Assembly: GCA_002327445.1 (NCBI GenBank)
Contig: DCWA01000008.1
Location: 49,334-113,333, forward strand
Direction: 5' to 3'
Length of the DNA stretch: 64,000 bases
From: Desulfobacteraceae bacterium UBA2174
Lineage (GTDB): Bacteria; Desulfobacterota; Desulfobacteria; Desulfobacterales; UBA2174
Position numbers and translations under genes: made by a program. Below, one piece after another: positions 18,864 to 26,995 of this stretch (position 1 is its first letter; each line of letters begins with the position of its first letter). The notes beneath the pieces are model-generated. The model was not told where the DNA came from. It saw nothing but the letters and a program-made list of their open reading frames with translations, and searched no databases.

Positions 18864-19234
18864 CCGTCGCCCGCCAGAACCTGGGCCATGGCGGCGAGGA
18901 CATGGCAGCCGCCTATCTGCAAGCGTCCGGCTACCGCATCCTGGCCCGCAACTATCGCACCCGGCTGGGAGAGATCGACATCGTGGCCCGGGACGGCAAC
19001 ATTCTGGTCTTTGTCGAGGTCAAGGTACGGCGCACGCCGAGTTTCGGCTCGGCAAAGGACGCGATCACCGCCGCCAAGCGCCGGCGACTGTCCATGCTGG
19101 CCCTTCAGTACCTCAAGAGCCCGGCGGGCCGGCGCTACACCAAGGCCCGCTTCGACGTGGTGGCCGTGGATCGGCAGGCCGCCGACCAGCGGATCGAGCT
19201 GGTGCAAAACGCTTTCGAACTGGCCTACCCCTGA
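18860..19234 (+). CDS. yraN: YraN/UPF0102 family endonuclease-like protein
   Basis: A 124-residue member of the UPF0102 family, which has a Holliday-junction-resolvase-like nuclease fold. It shows GEDMAAAYLQASGYRILARN, then the PD-(D/E)XK core GEIDIVARDGNILVFVEVKVR. The biochemical role is not settled. ATG 18860 overlaps the rnhB stop. The conserved rnhB-yraN-rsmI neighbourhood is usual in bacteria. Confidence 0.9.
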   Translation: MTVARQNLGHGGEDMAAAYLQASGYRILARNYRTRLGEIDIVARDGNILVFVEVKVRRTPSFGSAKDAITAAKRRRLSMLALQYLKSPAGRRYTKARFDVVAVDRQAADQRIELVQNAFELAYP

Positions 19235-19242
19235 AACCCGAA

Positions 19243-20295
19243 ATGGCAACCCAACCAATCAACCAATCAATCAACCAACCAACCAACCAACCAACCCGAC
19301 AAACTCTACAAACCCGACAAACCCGACAAACTCTACAAACCCGACAAACCCGACAAACTCTACAAACCCAACAAACCCGACAAACCCAACAAACCCGACC
19401 CCCCATGCCTACTCCTCTGAAAGACATCCAACCCGGAACCCTCTACGTGGTGGCCACGCCCATCGGCAACCCCGACGACATCACCCTGCGCGCCCTGCGG
19501 GTCCTGGGGGCTGTGGATCTCATTGCCGCCGAGGATACCCGCGACACGGGCCGGTTGCTGAAACGCCACGGCATCTCCGGCCGCCTTGTCGCCTACCATG
19601 ACCACAATGAAACAGCGCGGGCCGATGATCTGCTCCAGCGGCTCCGGGACGGCGCCTCGGTGGCGGTGGTCTCGGATGCCGGCACGCCGACGGTTTCGGA
19701 TCCGGGCTACCGGCTTGTCAGCGCGGCCCTGGAGGCCGGGCTACCCGTGGTGCCGGTGCCGGGAGTCTCGGCGGCCGTCACCGCCCTGAGCGTCTCCGGC
19801 CTGCCCACCGACGCCTTCTGCTTCGTCGGTTTCGCCCCCCGCAAGACCGGTCCGCGGCAGACCTTGTTGGAGCGCCTCGCCGGCCGCGGCGAAACCCTGA
19901 TCTTCTATGAGTCTCCCCGCCGGGTGGACAGCCTGATCGCTGCCCTTATCGAGGTCCTGGGAGACCGCCAGGCGGTTTTGGGGCGCGAGATGACCAAGCC
20001 TTACGAGGAGTTTCTCCGCGGTCCCCTCTCGTCGATCCAGGCAGCCCTGGGCCAGCGGCCGGTGGTGCGGGGAGAGGTCACCCTGCTCGTGGCCGGCGCC
20101 GGCGAGACGGCGCCGGCGCCCGAGGCCCTGCTGGAAAAAGCCCTGGCAGCCGCCTTGGCGCAACGCCGCGGCAGCATGGCCGACATCGTACGGGAAATCG
20201 CCCGGCGGTTCGATGTGCCGCGCAAAACGGTGTACACGCTGGCGCTGAAAATCCGTCAGTCGGCTGATTCGGGCGAGGACGGGACCACCACCTGA
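19243..20295 (+). CDS. rsmI: 16S rRNA (cytidine1402-2'-O)-methyltransferase RsmI, with repeat-encoded N-terminus
   Basis: RsmI methylates the ribose of C1402 in 16S rRNA. The conserved enzyme begins near ATG 19405 (MPTPLKDIQPG) and shows LYVVATPIGNPDDITLRAL, AEDTRDTGRLL, VSDAGTPTVSDPGYRLV and FVGFAPRK. The reading frame stays open upstream through the repeat tract to ATG 19243, eight bases after the yraN stop, adding 54 residues of Gln/Thr/Arg repeats. Neither ATG has a clear ribosome binding site, since the bases before 19405 are repeat and a C-run. Coupling to yraN would favour 19243; homology favours 19405 (296 residues). Confidence 0.9.
   Translation: MATQPINQSINQPTNQPTRQTLQTRQTRQTLQTRQTRQTLQTQQTRQTQQTRPPMPTPLKDIQPGTLYVVATPIGNPDDITLRALRVLGAVDLIAAEDTRDTGRLLKRHGISGRLVAYHDHNETARADDLLQRLRDGASVAVVSDAGTPTVSDPGYRLVSAALEAGLPVVPVPGVSAAVTALSVSGLPTDAFCFVGFAPRKTGPRQTLLERLAGRGETLIFYESPRRVDSLIAALIEVLGDRQAVLGREMTKPYEEFLRGPLSSIQAALGQRPVVRGEVTLLVAGAGETAPAPEALLEKALAAALAQRRGSMADIVREIARRFDVPRKTVYTLALKIRQSADSGEDGTTT
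19253..19398 (+). repeat. Two-part tandem repeat tract at the 5' end of rsmI
   Basis: Positions 19253-19296 are 11 four-base units of AACC or AATC. After CGA, positions 19300-19398 are 11 nine-base units of CAAACCCGA or the variants CAAACTCTA and CAAACCCAA. The first nine-base units have a 27-base higher order (CAAACTCTA, CAAACCCGA, CAAACCCGA). All three plus-strand frames and one minus frame are free of stops through the nine-base part. It lies between the yraN stop and the conserved start of rsmI. Confidence 0.95.
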
Positions 20296-20384
20296 ACGTC
20301 GGGAAAGGTGGCACACGCCTTTGTTTATGCTATTGTCTCAATGATGCGAAATTGACCGGAACGAAAAGAAAGGAATCGATTCCC

Positions 20385-22544
20385 ATGGATCGACTCGACG
20401 CGATCTTCAACCCCACCGCCGTTGCCGTGGTGGGGGCCTCCACCGTCCCCGGCAAGGTGGGCCACGACATCTTCGTCAATATTCTCAAGGGCGGATTTAC
20501 CGGGACCCTTTATCCGGTCAACCCCAAGGCCAAGAGCGTGGCCAGCGTCCGCGCCTATCCGCAGATTTCCGAGATCCCCGACGCCGTGGATCTGGCGATG
20601 CTCATCGTGCCGCCGCCGGCGGCTCTCAAGTCTGTGGAGGACGCCATCGCCAAGGGGACACGGGGCATTGTGATCGTCTCGGCGGGCTTCAAGGAAGTGG
20701 GGGGCCAGGGGCTGGAGATCGAGAACCGGATCAAAAACCTGTGCCGGGAGGCCGGGGTGCGCCTGGTGGGCCCCAACTGCCTCGGCGTGATCAACCCGAA
20801 CTCGATGGTGCGCCTGAACGCGAGTTTTTCGGCCCGCATGCCCAAGCCGGGCAACATCGCCTTCATCTCCCAGAGCGGAGCCTTGTGCACTGCGGTGCTC
20901 GATTTTGCCGCCGACCGCAAGTTCGGTTTCTCCAAGTTCATTTCCATCGGCAACAAGGCCGACGTGGACGAGCTGGATCTGCTGCGCTACTTCCACGCCG
21001 ATCCGGACACCGAAGTGATCATGCTCTACATCGAGGAGCTGAGGCGCAGTGGCGCCGAGTTCATCGAAGCCGTCAAGGAGATCACCTCTGGCATCCTGCC
21101 CAAGCCGGTGCTGGCCATCAAGTCCGGCCGCACCAGCGCCGGCGCCGCCGCGGCCGCCTCCCACACCGGTTCCCTGGCAGGCAGCGAGGCCCTCTACGAT
21201 GCGATTTTCAAGCAGTGCGGCATCATTCGCGTCGATTCCATCGACGAACTGTTCGATTTCGGCTCGGCCTTCGCCTACAAGAATGAAACTGCCCTGGGCA
21301 AACTGCGGCGCAAGGTGCCCGACGGCAACCGGGTGGCCATCGTCACCAACGCGGGCGGCCCCGGCATCGTGGCCACCGACATGACCGTTTCCACCGGGCT
21401 GCGGCTGGCGGAATTCGGCGATGAAACCATCGCCTCGCTGGCGAGCCATCTGCCGGCGGCGGCCAACCTGAAAAACCCGGTGGATGTGATCGGCGACGCG
21501 GCCCAGGACCGTTATGAAAACGCCCTGGGAGCCGTGATCCGGGACGAGAACGTCGACGGCGCCCTGGTGATCCTCACCCCCCAATCCATGACCAACGTCC
21601 TCGGCACAGCCGAAGCCATCACCCGCATCGCCAGCCGCAGCCACAAGCCGATCATCTGCTGCTTCATGGGGGTGATCGATGTCTCGCCGGGGGTCATGTA
21701 TCTGCAGGAGCACGGAATTCCGGTCTATCGCTTCCCGGAGAACGCCGCCAAGGCCTTTGGCGCCCTCTACCGCTACAGCCAGTGGCTCAACCGCCAGATC
21801 CTGGCGCCCTTCTCCCTGGCCCACGACCGGGAAAAGGCCGCCGCCATCATCAACGGGTGCATCGAACGGGGTCAGACCTACCTGGGCGAACTCGACGGCC
21901 TGGCGTTGCTGCAATGCTACGGCTTCCACACCCTTCCCACCGAGCTGGCGGCCGATGCCGACGCGGCGGTGGCCATCGCCGAACGGATCGGTTTTCCGGT
22001 GGTGATGAAGATCGTCTCGCCCCAGATCGTCCACAAAAGCGACGCCGGCGGAGTCAAGGTCGGTCTGGCGAACCCGGACGCGGTGCGTGGCACCTTCGAC
22101 GCCATCGTGGCCAGCGCCCGGGCCTTTGATCCCGCCGCCGAGATCCAGGGGGTGCTGGTGCAGCAGATGGCTCCCTCGGGCGAAGAGGTGATTCTGGGCG
22201 TCAACCGTTACCCGGTCTTCGGCCCCCTGCTGATGTTCGGCCTGGGCGGCATCTTCGTGGAGGTCTTCCGGGATGTGGTCTTCCGGTTGGCGCCGGTGAC
22301 GCGCAACTCGGCCCGCCGGATGATCCGCAGCATCCGCGGCATCAAGCTGCTGCAAGGATTCCGGGGCCGCCCCAAGGCGGACGTCGAGAACCTGGAGCGG
22401 CTGATGGTGGGCCTGTCGGACCTGGCGCTGGACCATCCCCAAATCAAGGAGCTGGACATCAACCCGCTGCGGGTCCACCCCGAAGGGCAAGGCCACACCG
22501 TGGCCGACTGCCGCATTCTGCTGGCGCCGGAGGACAAGGCCTGA
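20385..22544 (+). CDS. ADP-forming acetyl/acyl-CoA synthetase
   Basis: A 719-residue single-chain acyl-CoA synthetase (ADP-forming). It interconverts acyl-CoA, ADP and phosphate with acid, CoA and ATP. Domains in order are CoA-binding (FNPTAVAVVGASTVPGKVGHD), a succinyl-CoA-ligase-like region with the catalytic His in SHTGSLAGSEAL (about residue 265), and a C-terminal ATP-grasp domain (GFPVVMKIVSPQIVHKSDAG, PVFGPLLMFGLGG). ATG 20385 is chosen with AAAGGAA upstream. The acid substrate cannot be deduced. It ends in a hairpin shared with the convergent aromatic gene. A paralogue lies at 45981. Confidence 0.9.
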   Translation: MDRLDAIFNPTAVAVVGASTVPGKVGHDIFVNILKGGFTGTLYPVNPKAKSVASVRAYPQISEIPDAVDLAMLIVPPPAALKSVEDAIAKGTRGIVIVSAGFKEVGGQGLEIENRIKNLCREAGVRLVGPNCLGVINPNSMVRLNASFSARMPKPGNIAFISQSGALCTAVLDFAADRKFGFSKFISIGNKADVDELDLLRYFHADPDTEVIMLYIEELRRSGAEFIEAVKEITSGILPKPVLAIKSGRTSAGAAAAASHTGSLAGSEALYDAIFKQCGIIRVDSIDELFDFGSAFAYKNETALGKLRRKVPDGNRVAIVTNAGGPGIVATDMTVSTGLRLAEFGDETIASLASHLPAAANLKNPVDVIGDAAQDRYENALGAVIRDENVDGALVILTPQSMTNVLGTAEAITRIASRSHKPIICCFMGVIDVSPGVMYLQEHGIPVYRFPENAAKAFGALYRYSQWLNRQILAPFSLAHDREKAAAIINGCIERGQTYLGELDGLALLQCYGFHTLPTELAADADAAVAIAERIGFPVVMKIVSPQIVHKSDAGGVKVGLANPDAVRGTFDAIVASARAFDPAAEIQGVLVQQMAPSGEEVILGVNRYPVFGPLLMFGLGGIFVEVFRDVVFRLAPVTRNSARRMIRSIRGIKLLQGFRGRPKADVENLERLMVGLSDLALDHPQIKELDINPLRVHPEGQGHTVADCRILLAPEDKA

Positions 22545-22560
22545 GCTTTGAGCTCAGGCC
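22538..22560. terminator. Hairpin between convergent genes
   Basis: GGCCTGAGC (22538-22546) and GCTCAGGCC (22552-22560) form a 9-bp stem with a 5-base loop, overlapping the stop codon of the acyl-CoA synthetase and lying 6 bases beyond the stop of the minus-strand aromatic gene. Only weak T-runs flank it, so efficiency is uncertain in either direction. Confidence 0.5.
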
Positions 22561-22566
22561 TCAATT

Positions 22567-24441
22567 TCAGTAACTCCCCAACAGCTTGAGAAAATCGGCC
22601 TGCTCGGCCAGGATGCGACAGGTTTCGGCGTGCTCGGCCGCTTCCAGGTCCGCCTCGAGGTCGATGTAGAACAGGTAGCGCCACGGCTCACCGGGCAGCG
22701 GCCGCGATTCGAGCTTGATCATGTTGATTCCGCGGTCGGCGAAGACTTGCAAAATCGCCAGCAGGGCCCCGGGCCGGTTGGGCGCCGTGCAGATGAGGGA
22801 CGTCTTTTCCGGCGGCCGCCGGTCCATGGGCGCCTTTCCGATCACCACGAAACGGGTGTAGTTGCGCGGATTGGTCTCGATGCCCTCGGCGAGCACCGCC
22901 AAACCGTAGGCCTCGGCCGCCATGCGATGGGCGATGGCCGCATCCCCCGGCGCCCCGGACCGGGCCACCCGCTCGGCGGCCCCGGCGGTGTCGCTCACCG
23001 CCACCCGCTCCCAGTCGTACTGCTCCAAATAGTGGAGACACTGGCCGAAAACCTGGGGGTGGGACAGGACCCGCCGGACATCCGCGATCCGGGTGCCCGG
23101 CCTGGCCACCAGGTCGTGGACGATCCGCAACTTGACCTCGCCAACAATCTTCAGATCGTAGGTCAGCAGGTGATCGTAGTTCTGGTGGATGCTGCCACTG
23201 AGGCTGTTTTCGATGGGCACGATGCCGAAATCCGCCCGGCCGTCGGCCACCGAATCGAAGACGTCCTTGAAGCTGGGCATGGCCACGGCTTCAGCCTGTT
23301 CGCCGAAGTACTGGAGGCAGGCCTTGTGGCTGAAGTTGCCTACCCGTCCCATGAAGGCCGCGCAGCGGCCGGGTTGACGCCCTTCGGAAACGGGACACCG
23401 CATGATGGCAGCCTTGTCCAGGTAGGCGAAGTCCACCTGCTTGCCCACCACCGGGGCGATGACGTACAGGTCCCGCATCAGTTGGGCGAACTGGTCCGGG
23501 TAGAGGCTCTGGGGGCCGTCGGAAAGGGCATGATCCGGATCGTGGTGCACCTCGATCATCAGCCCGTCGGCGCCAGCGGCGATGGCGGCCCGCGCCATGG
23601 GAGCGACCTTTTCCCGGATCCCGGTGGCATGGCTCGGATCGATGACCACCGGCAGGTGCGTGAGTTGGCGCAGCACCGGGATGGCCGTCAGGTCCAGGGT
23701 GTTGCGCGTGAACGGCTCGAAGGTGCGAATGCCCCGCTCGCAGAGGATCACCCGGGGATTGCCCTCGGCCAGGATGTACTCGGCGCTCATGAGCCATTCC
23801 TGGATCGTGGCCGACAGGCCCCGTTTGAGCAGCACCGGCTTGCCCATGCGGCCCACGCACTTGAGCAGCTCGAAGTTCTGCATGTTGCGGGCGCCGATCT
23901 GCACCAGGTCCACGTACTTCATCATCAGGTCGGCCTGGCCGGTGGCGGTCATTTCGGCCACCACCGGCATGCCGAAGGTCTCGCGCACCTCGGCCAGATA
24001 CTTGAGCCCCTGCTCGGCCAGCCCCTGGAAAGCGTAGGGCGAGGTGCGCGGCTTGAAGGCCCCGCCGCGGAAGATCACGGCCCCCGCCTTGCGCACCGCC
24101 GCGGCGATGGTCATCACCTGATCGCGGCTTTCCACGGCGCACGGCCCGGCCACCACCACCAGCCGGTCCGCGCCCACGGTGACATCGCCCACCTGCACGC
24201 GGGTGTCTCCGGGGTGCATGTCCCGGCCGGCGAGCTTGAACGGCGTGCTCACCGGCACCAAGGCCGTGACGCCCTCGAGATTTTTCAAATAGGCCGGGTC
24301 CACCGATTCCCCGCCCAGGATGCCGATGCGCGGTGGGCCCTGGTCGCTGAGGTCCCGGCAGTCGTAGCGATTTCCGCGCAGGCTCCGGAGCAGGCGGGCC
24401 CTGGCTTCGGTTGACAAGTCGGGGGCAAGTTCCAGAATCAT
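22567..24441 (-). CDS. Fused DAHP synthase - prephenate dehydratase with ACT domain
   Basis: A 624-residue fusion joining the first step of aromatic synthesis to the Phe branch. Residues 1-75 form a ferredoxin-like regulatory domain; about 80-330 is a type I beta DAHP synthase like Thermotoga TM0343 ([52 protein letters not shown]). From about 350 is prephenate dehydratase ([21 protein letters not shown] with the catalytic TRF) and a terminal ACT domain with the Phe-binding motifs PGALL and LESRP. No chorismate mutase domain fits in the short linker. ATG 24441 has AAGGAAAAG upstream. A Phe leader and attenuator precede it. Confidence 0.9.
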   Translation of the reverse strand: MILELAPDLSTEARARLLRSLRGNRYDCRDLSDQGPPRIGILGGESVDPAYLKNLEGVTALVPVSTPFKLAGRDMHPGDTRVQVGDVTVGADRLVVVAGPCAVESRDQVMTIAAAVRKAGAVIFRGGAFKPRTSPYAFQGLAEQGLKYLAEVRETFGMPVVAEMTATGQADLMMKYVDLVQIGARNMQNFELLKCVGRMGKPVLLKRGLSATIQEWLMSAEYILAEGNPRVILCERGIRTFEPFTRNTLDLTAIPVLRQLTHLPVVIDPSHATGIREKVAPMARAAIAAGADGLMIEVHHDPDHALSDGPQSLYPDQFAQLMRDLYVIAPVVGKQVDFAYLDKAAIMRCPVSEGRQPGRCAAFMGRVGNFSHKACLQYFGEQAEAVAMPSFKDVFDSVADGRADFGIVPIENSLSGSIHQNYDHLLTYDLKIVGEVKLRIVHDLVARPGTRIADVRRVLSHPQVFGQCLHYLEQYDWERVAVSDTAGAAERVARSGAPGDAAIAHRMAAEAYGLAVLAEGIETNPRNYTRFVVIGKAPMDRRPPEKTSLICTAPNRPGALLAILQVFADRGINMIKLESRPLPGEPWRYLFYIDLEADLEAAEHAETCRILAEQADFLKLLGSY

Positions 24442-24501
24442 TTCTCTTTTCCTTTTCAAGGGTGAGCGGACTTTCCGCGATGAGGCGCTGCCCAAATGAA
24501 A

Positions 24502-24532
24502 GACCCCGGAGAGAGCGGGTCCCTCCGGGGTC
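24502..24532 (-). terminator. Second hairpin between attenuator and fused aromatic gene
   Basis: On the minus strand GACCCCGGAG and CTCCGGGGTC form a perfect 10-bp stem with an 11-base loop (plus-strand arms 24502-24511 and 24523-24532), followed by TTTCATTT. It lies after the main attenuator and 61 bases before the gene start. It may be a back-up terminator or a structure affecting translation. Confidence 0.5.
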
Positions 24533-24545
24533 CATAAACACAAAA

Positions 24546-24640
24546 CCCGGATGGACTGATTCAGTCCATCCGGGTGCAATCAGGCGGTCGCCGGGCTACA
24601 CGTCCGGATGGACGCTTCTAAAACCAAAAAAGAAGCGTCC
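24546..24640 (-). promoter_or_regulatory. Transcription attenuator controlled by the Phe leader peptide
   Basis: Four segments are visible on the minus strand. Segment 1 GGACGCTTC (plus 24632-24640) lies in the Phe codon run and pairs with segment 2 GAAGCGTCC (plus 24610-24618). Segment 2 extends to GTCCATCCGG (plus 24604-24613), which can pair with segment 3 CCGGATGGAC as antiterminator. Segment 3 also pairs with segment 4 to form the terminator (plus 24546-24574, perfect 14-bp arms), followed by TTTTGTGTTT. A ribosome stalled on Phe codons would cover segment 1 and allow 2:3 pairing and read-through. This fits classical amino acid attenuation. Confidence 0.85.
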
Positions 24641-24679
24641 GGCAAAAAAGGAGCGATGCAGTGGTCGAAGCGTTTTCAT
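24596..24679 (-). CDS. pheL: Phenylalanine leader peptide
   Basis: A 27-residue peptide upstream of the fused aromatic gene. Six of its residues are Phe, in the block SFFAGRFFFGF, so translation rate would sense charged tRNA-Phe. The ATG at 24677-24679 is preceded by GAGG eight bases upstream. The stop codon lies just before the antiterminator/terminator region. Upstream in-frame starts exist to 24778 but would begin before the predicted promoter, so the short form is preferred. The symbol is by analogy with E. coli pheL; there is no sequence homology claim. Confidence 0.85.
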   Translation of the reverse strand: MKTLRPLHRSFFAGRFFFGFRSVHPDV

Positions 24680-24699
24680 GTCTTTTGTCCTCGGGAAAG

Positions 24700-24729
24700 G
24701 CTGTAGCCTGAAGGGCTGCCGCTTGTCAA
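24700..24729 (-). promoter_or_regulatory. Promoter of the Phe leader and fused aromatic gene
   Basis: On the minus strand TTGACA (plus 24724-24729) and TACAGC (plus 24700-24705) are 18 bases apart. Transcription would begin near 24693, just upstream of the leader peptide ribosome binding site. The -10 is weak. Confidence 0.5.
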
Positions 24730-24824
24730 GACAACTTTTGCCGCCGCATTGTTCATGGGCGACCCGGATCGTCTGCAATCTTGAACCTGGAACCTGAAAC
24801 CCGAAACGCCGCCCAGCGCGCCCC

Positions 24825-25526
24825 CTACCCCTCCCTTCCGGCTCTCATTTCCTTTCTCAACCGCTCGATGACCGGCGCCATGCGCTGCCGGTGCTCGGGT
24901 GGGACCATCAGTGCCGGCATCCGTCGATTGGGCGCCAGGTTCAGCGGAGTCGGGTCCAGTTGTCCGCGGACATAGGTTTCTCTGATGTCGAGGCGGCACA
25001 GCAACAGCAACAAATCGGACAGGTTTCCGGTGGCCCCGCCAGCGTCCAGGTCTTCGATGACCTGCTGAAAGACGGTGTTGACCGTGACGAGAAAATCGTC
25101 GATGGTGGCGTATCCGGTCGTGTCGCAGGCCCGCGTCGATGCCATGCAGCGGCAGGCGAAGGGCCGCAGCGGATAGATCGGGCAGCAATGGTCCCGCAAC
25201 AGAGGGCAGGGACCGGCCTCCGGATCGGCACCCTCCTCCGGCGGATCTTCGCCGTTCAGGACCATGGCCGCGATGGCATTGATCCCCGTCCGCGGCCGAA
25301 ATCGCCGGGGATCCGGGTTCCTTGCCAGGGGCGCCAGAATCTGTTCGCCATCGCCGCCCAGCCCGGTGACAATCTTCAGGGCCTCCAGGGTCGTCAGGGT
25401 GACGTTGGCGGTGCAGCAGGCGTCGCAGCCCCGGCGGCAGGCCAGGCCGTAAGAGGCCAGCACCTGGTCATGGATGTCATAGATCCGCTGCAAAGCGTCA
25501 AGGCGATGTTCAAGGGCAAACGCCAC
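24825..25526 (-). CDS. YkgJ-type cysteine cluster protein (first copy)
   Basis: A 233-residue protein of the YkgJ family, thought to bind zinc or iron through a CxxCC-type cluster. The key segments are CRRGCDACCTANVTLT, then CPLLRDHCCPIYPLRPFACRC. The C-terminal half has no recognised domain. GTG 25526 is preferred because AAGAGG is six bases upstream; the frame is also open to a start at 25595, but that would overlap the divergent DUF362 gene. Function is unknown. A second family member lies at 26996 on the other strand. Confidence 0.8.
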   Translation of the reverse strand: MAFALEHRLDALQRIYDIHDQVLASYGLACRRGCDACCTANVTLTTLEALKIVTGLGGDGEQILAPLARNPDPRRFRPRTGINAIAAMVLNGEDPPEEGADPEAGPCPLLRDHCCPIYPLRPFACRCMASTRACDTTGYATIDDFLVTVNTVFQQVIEDLDAGGATGNLSDLLLLLCRLDIRETYVRGQLDPTPLNLAPNRRMPALMVPPEHRQRMAPVIERLRKEMRAGREG

Positions 25527-25581
25527 CGGGAACCTCTTCAACCGTTCATTCGAGATCCGAAATTTCTCCGAAGGAGCATTT

Positions 25582-26691
25582 ATGGCCACCAGCACCGTAT
25601 ACTACATGGATCTGAGCGCCAAGTGGAAAGAAAACCTCGTCCAGAAGCTCGGCCGCCTCATGGAACGCGCGGGCCTGGCCAGGATCATTCACAAGAGGGA
25701 TCTGGTGGCCATCAAGCTGCACTTCGGCGAGTCGGGCAATATGGCCTACATCCGGCCGCCGTTTCTGCGCCGCATCGTCGATGACGTGCGCGGCGCCGGT
25801 GGCCTGCCGTTTCTCACCGACGCCAACACCCTGTACGTCGGCACCCGCGGGGATGCCGTCAGCCACCTGAAAACCGCCATCGTCAACGGTTTTTCGTATG
25901 CCGTGGTCGACGCGCCCCTCATCATCGCCGACGGGCTGCGGGGCCGCAGCGAAACGGCAGTGTCCATCGGCGGACAGCGCTTCGACACCGTCTACATCGC
26001 CGAGGAAATCGCCGCCGCCGACGCGTTGATATCGGTGGCGCACGTCAAGGGGCACGAGCTGGCCGGCTTCGGCGGCACCCTCAAAAACCTCGGCATGGGA
26101 TGCGCCTCACGCCGCGGCAAGCTGGCCCAGCACTCCACCGTGCATCCCAAGGTAAAGAAAAAACGCTGCGTGGGCTGCGGCGAGTGCGTGGCGCATTGCA
26201 GCCAGCACGCCCTGTCGCTGGTGGAGAAGAAGGCCGTCATCGACGACGCGCGCTGCATCGGCTGCGGCGAGTGCATCCTGGTCTGCCCCAACGGGGCCAT
26301 CCAGATCCAGTGGAACCAGAGCGTGCCGGTATTCCTGGAAAACATGGTCGAGTACACCGCCGGCGTGCTGGCCACCAAGCCCAAAAAGGCCTTTTTCATC
26401 AATTTCGTCAACAATGTGTCGCCCGGCTGCGACTGTCTGCCCTTCAACGACAGCCCCATCGTGCGGGACATCGGCGTGCTGGCGGCCACCGACCCCGTCG
26501 CCATCGACCAGGCCGCCGTGGACCTGATCAACCAGGAAGCCGCCCTGCCCGGGGCCACCCTCAAGACCAATACGGCGCCCGGAGAGGACAAGCTGCGCGG
26601 CCTCTACCCTGAAGTGGACTGGCCCCATCAGCTGGAATACGCCGAACAGATGGGGCTGGGGACGCGCACGTACAAGCTGGTGCGGATCTGA
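25582..26691 (+). CDS. DUF362 protein with C-terminal 2x[4Fe-4S] ferredoxin domain
   Basis: A 369-residue protein with an N-terminal DUF362 domain (VAIKLHFGESGNMAYIRPPF, VGTRGDAVSHL, AHVKGHELAGFGGTLKNLGMG) and two 4Fe-4S motifs near residues 195-240 (CVGCGECVAHCSQH and CIGCGECILVCPNG), followed by a return to the DUF362 fold. Such proteins are abundant in anaerobes and presumed redox or scaffold proteins; the reaction is unknown. ATG 25582 has a strong AAGGAG upstream. It is divergent from the first YkgJ gene. Confidence 0.88.
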   Translation: MATSTVYYMDLSAKWKENLVQKLGRLMERAGLARIIHKRDLVAIKLHFGESGNMAYIRPPFLRRIVDDVRGAGGLPFLTDANTLYVGTRGDAVSHLKTAIVNGFSYAVVDAPLIIADGLRGRSETAVSIGGQRFDTVYIAEEIAAADALISVAHVKGHELAGFGGTLKNLGMGCASRRGKLAQHSTVHPKVKKKRCVGCGECVAHCSQHALSLVEKKAVIDDARCIGCGECILVCPNGAIQIQWNQSVPVFLENMVEYTAGVLATKPKKAFFINFVNNVSPGCDCLPFNDSPIVRDIGVLAATDPVAIDQAAVDLINQEAALPGATLKTNTAPGEDKLRGLYPEVDWPHQLEYAEQMGLGTRTYKLVRI

Positions 26692-26794
26692 ACGGCGGAC
26701 ATCGGCTCCCGCGAACCCGGCCTGTTTGCTTTTTGCCCTGCCGGCATTAGGATAAGATTGCGAAAGCAACGCAGAACCAACGGGAGAATCCGCC

Positions 26795-26986
26795 ATGTAT
26801 GAATTTGTCATCACCATCGCCGTCGCCGTGGCCATTTTCGGTGTGTTGGTCGCCGGAATGACCCTGCGCCAGCACCGGCACCCGGACCATGGGGCCGGCG
26901 GATGCGCCCACCACAGCGGCCGCATCCGCTGCCTCGACTGCCCTTCCCGGGCTGGCACCGGCTCCCCTCGCCCCGAATCCCGGTGA
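26795..26986 (+). CDS. Small Cys-containing membrane protein
   Basis: A 63-residue protein with one N-terminal membrane helix (about residues 3-24, FVITIAVAVAIFGVLVAGM) and a soluble tail with His and Cys residues (GGCAHHSGRIRCLDCPSR). It resembles small Cys-rich membrane accessory proteins such as NqrM or FeoB-associated proteins only in architecture. GGGAG precedes the ATG. It starts nine bases before the second YkgJ gene begins after its stop, suggesting cotranscription. I do not recognise a family. Confidence 0.6.
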   Translation: MYEFVITIAVAVAIFGVLVAGMTLRQHRHPDHGAGGCAHHSGRIRCLDCPSRAGTGSPRPESR

Positions 26987-26995
26987 TCCGCCGTC

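Noticed and set aside
19300..19398. A CRISPR-like array
   Set aside because: Units are contiguous nine-base repeats without spacers, and no cas genes are present.
19113..19427. A minus-strand frame with many Cys-Arg-Val repeats
   Set aside because: The apparent Cys-rich repeat protein is only the reverse translation of the nonamer tract and lacks a start signal.
20325..22496. A 723-codon minus-strand frame
   Set aside because: It is antisense to the ADP-forming acyl-CoA synthetase and shows only shadow composition.
22630..24414. A 594-codon plus-strand frame
   Set aside because: It is antisense to the DAHP synthase-prephenate dehydratase fusion and has no domain signal.
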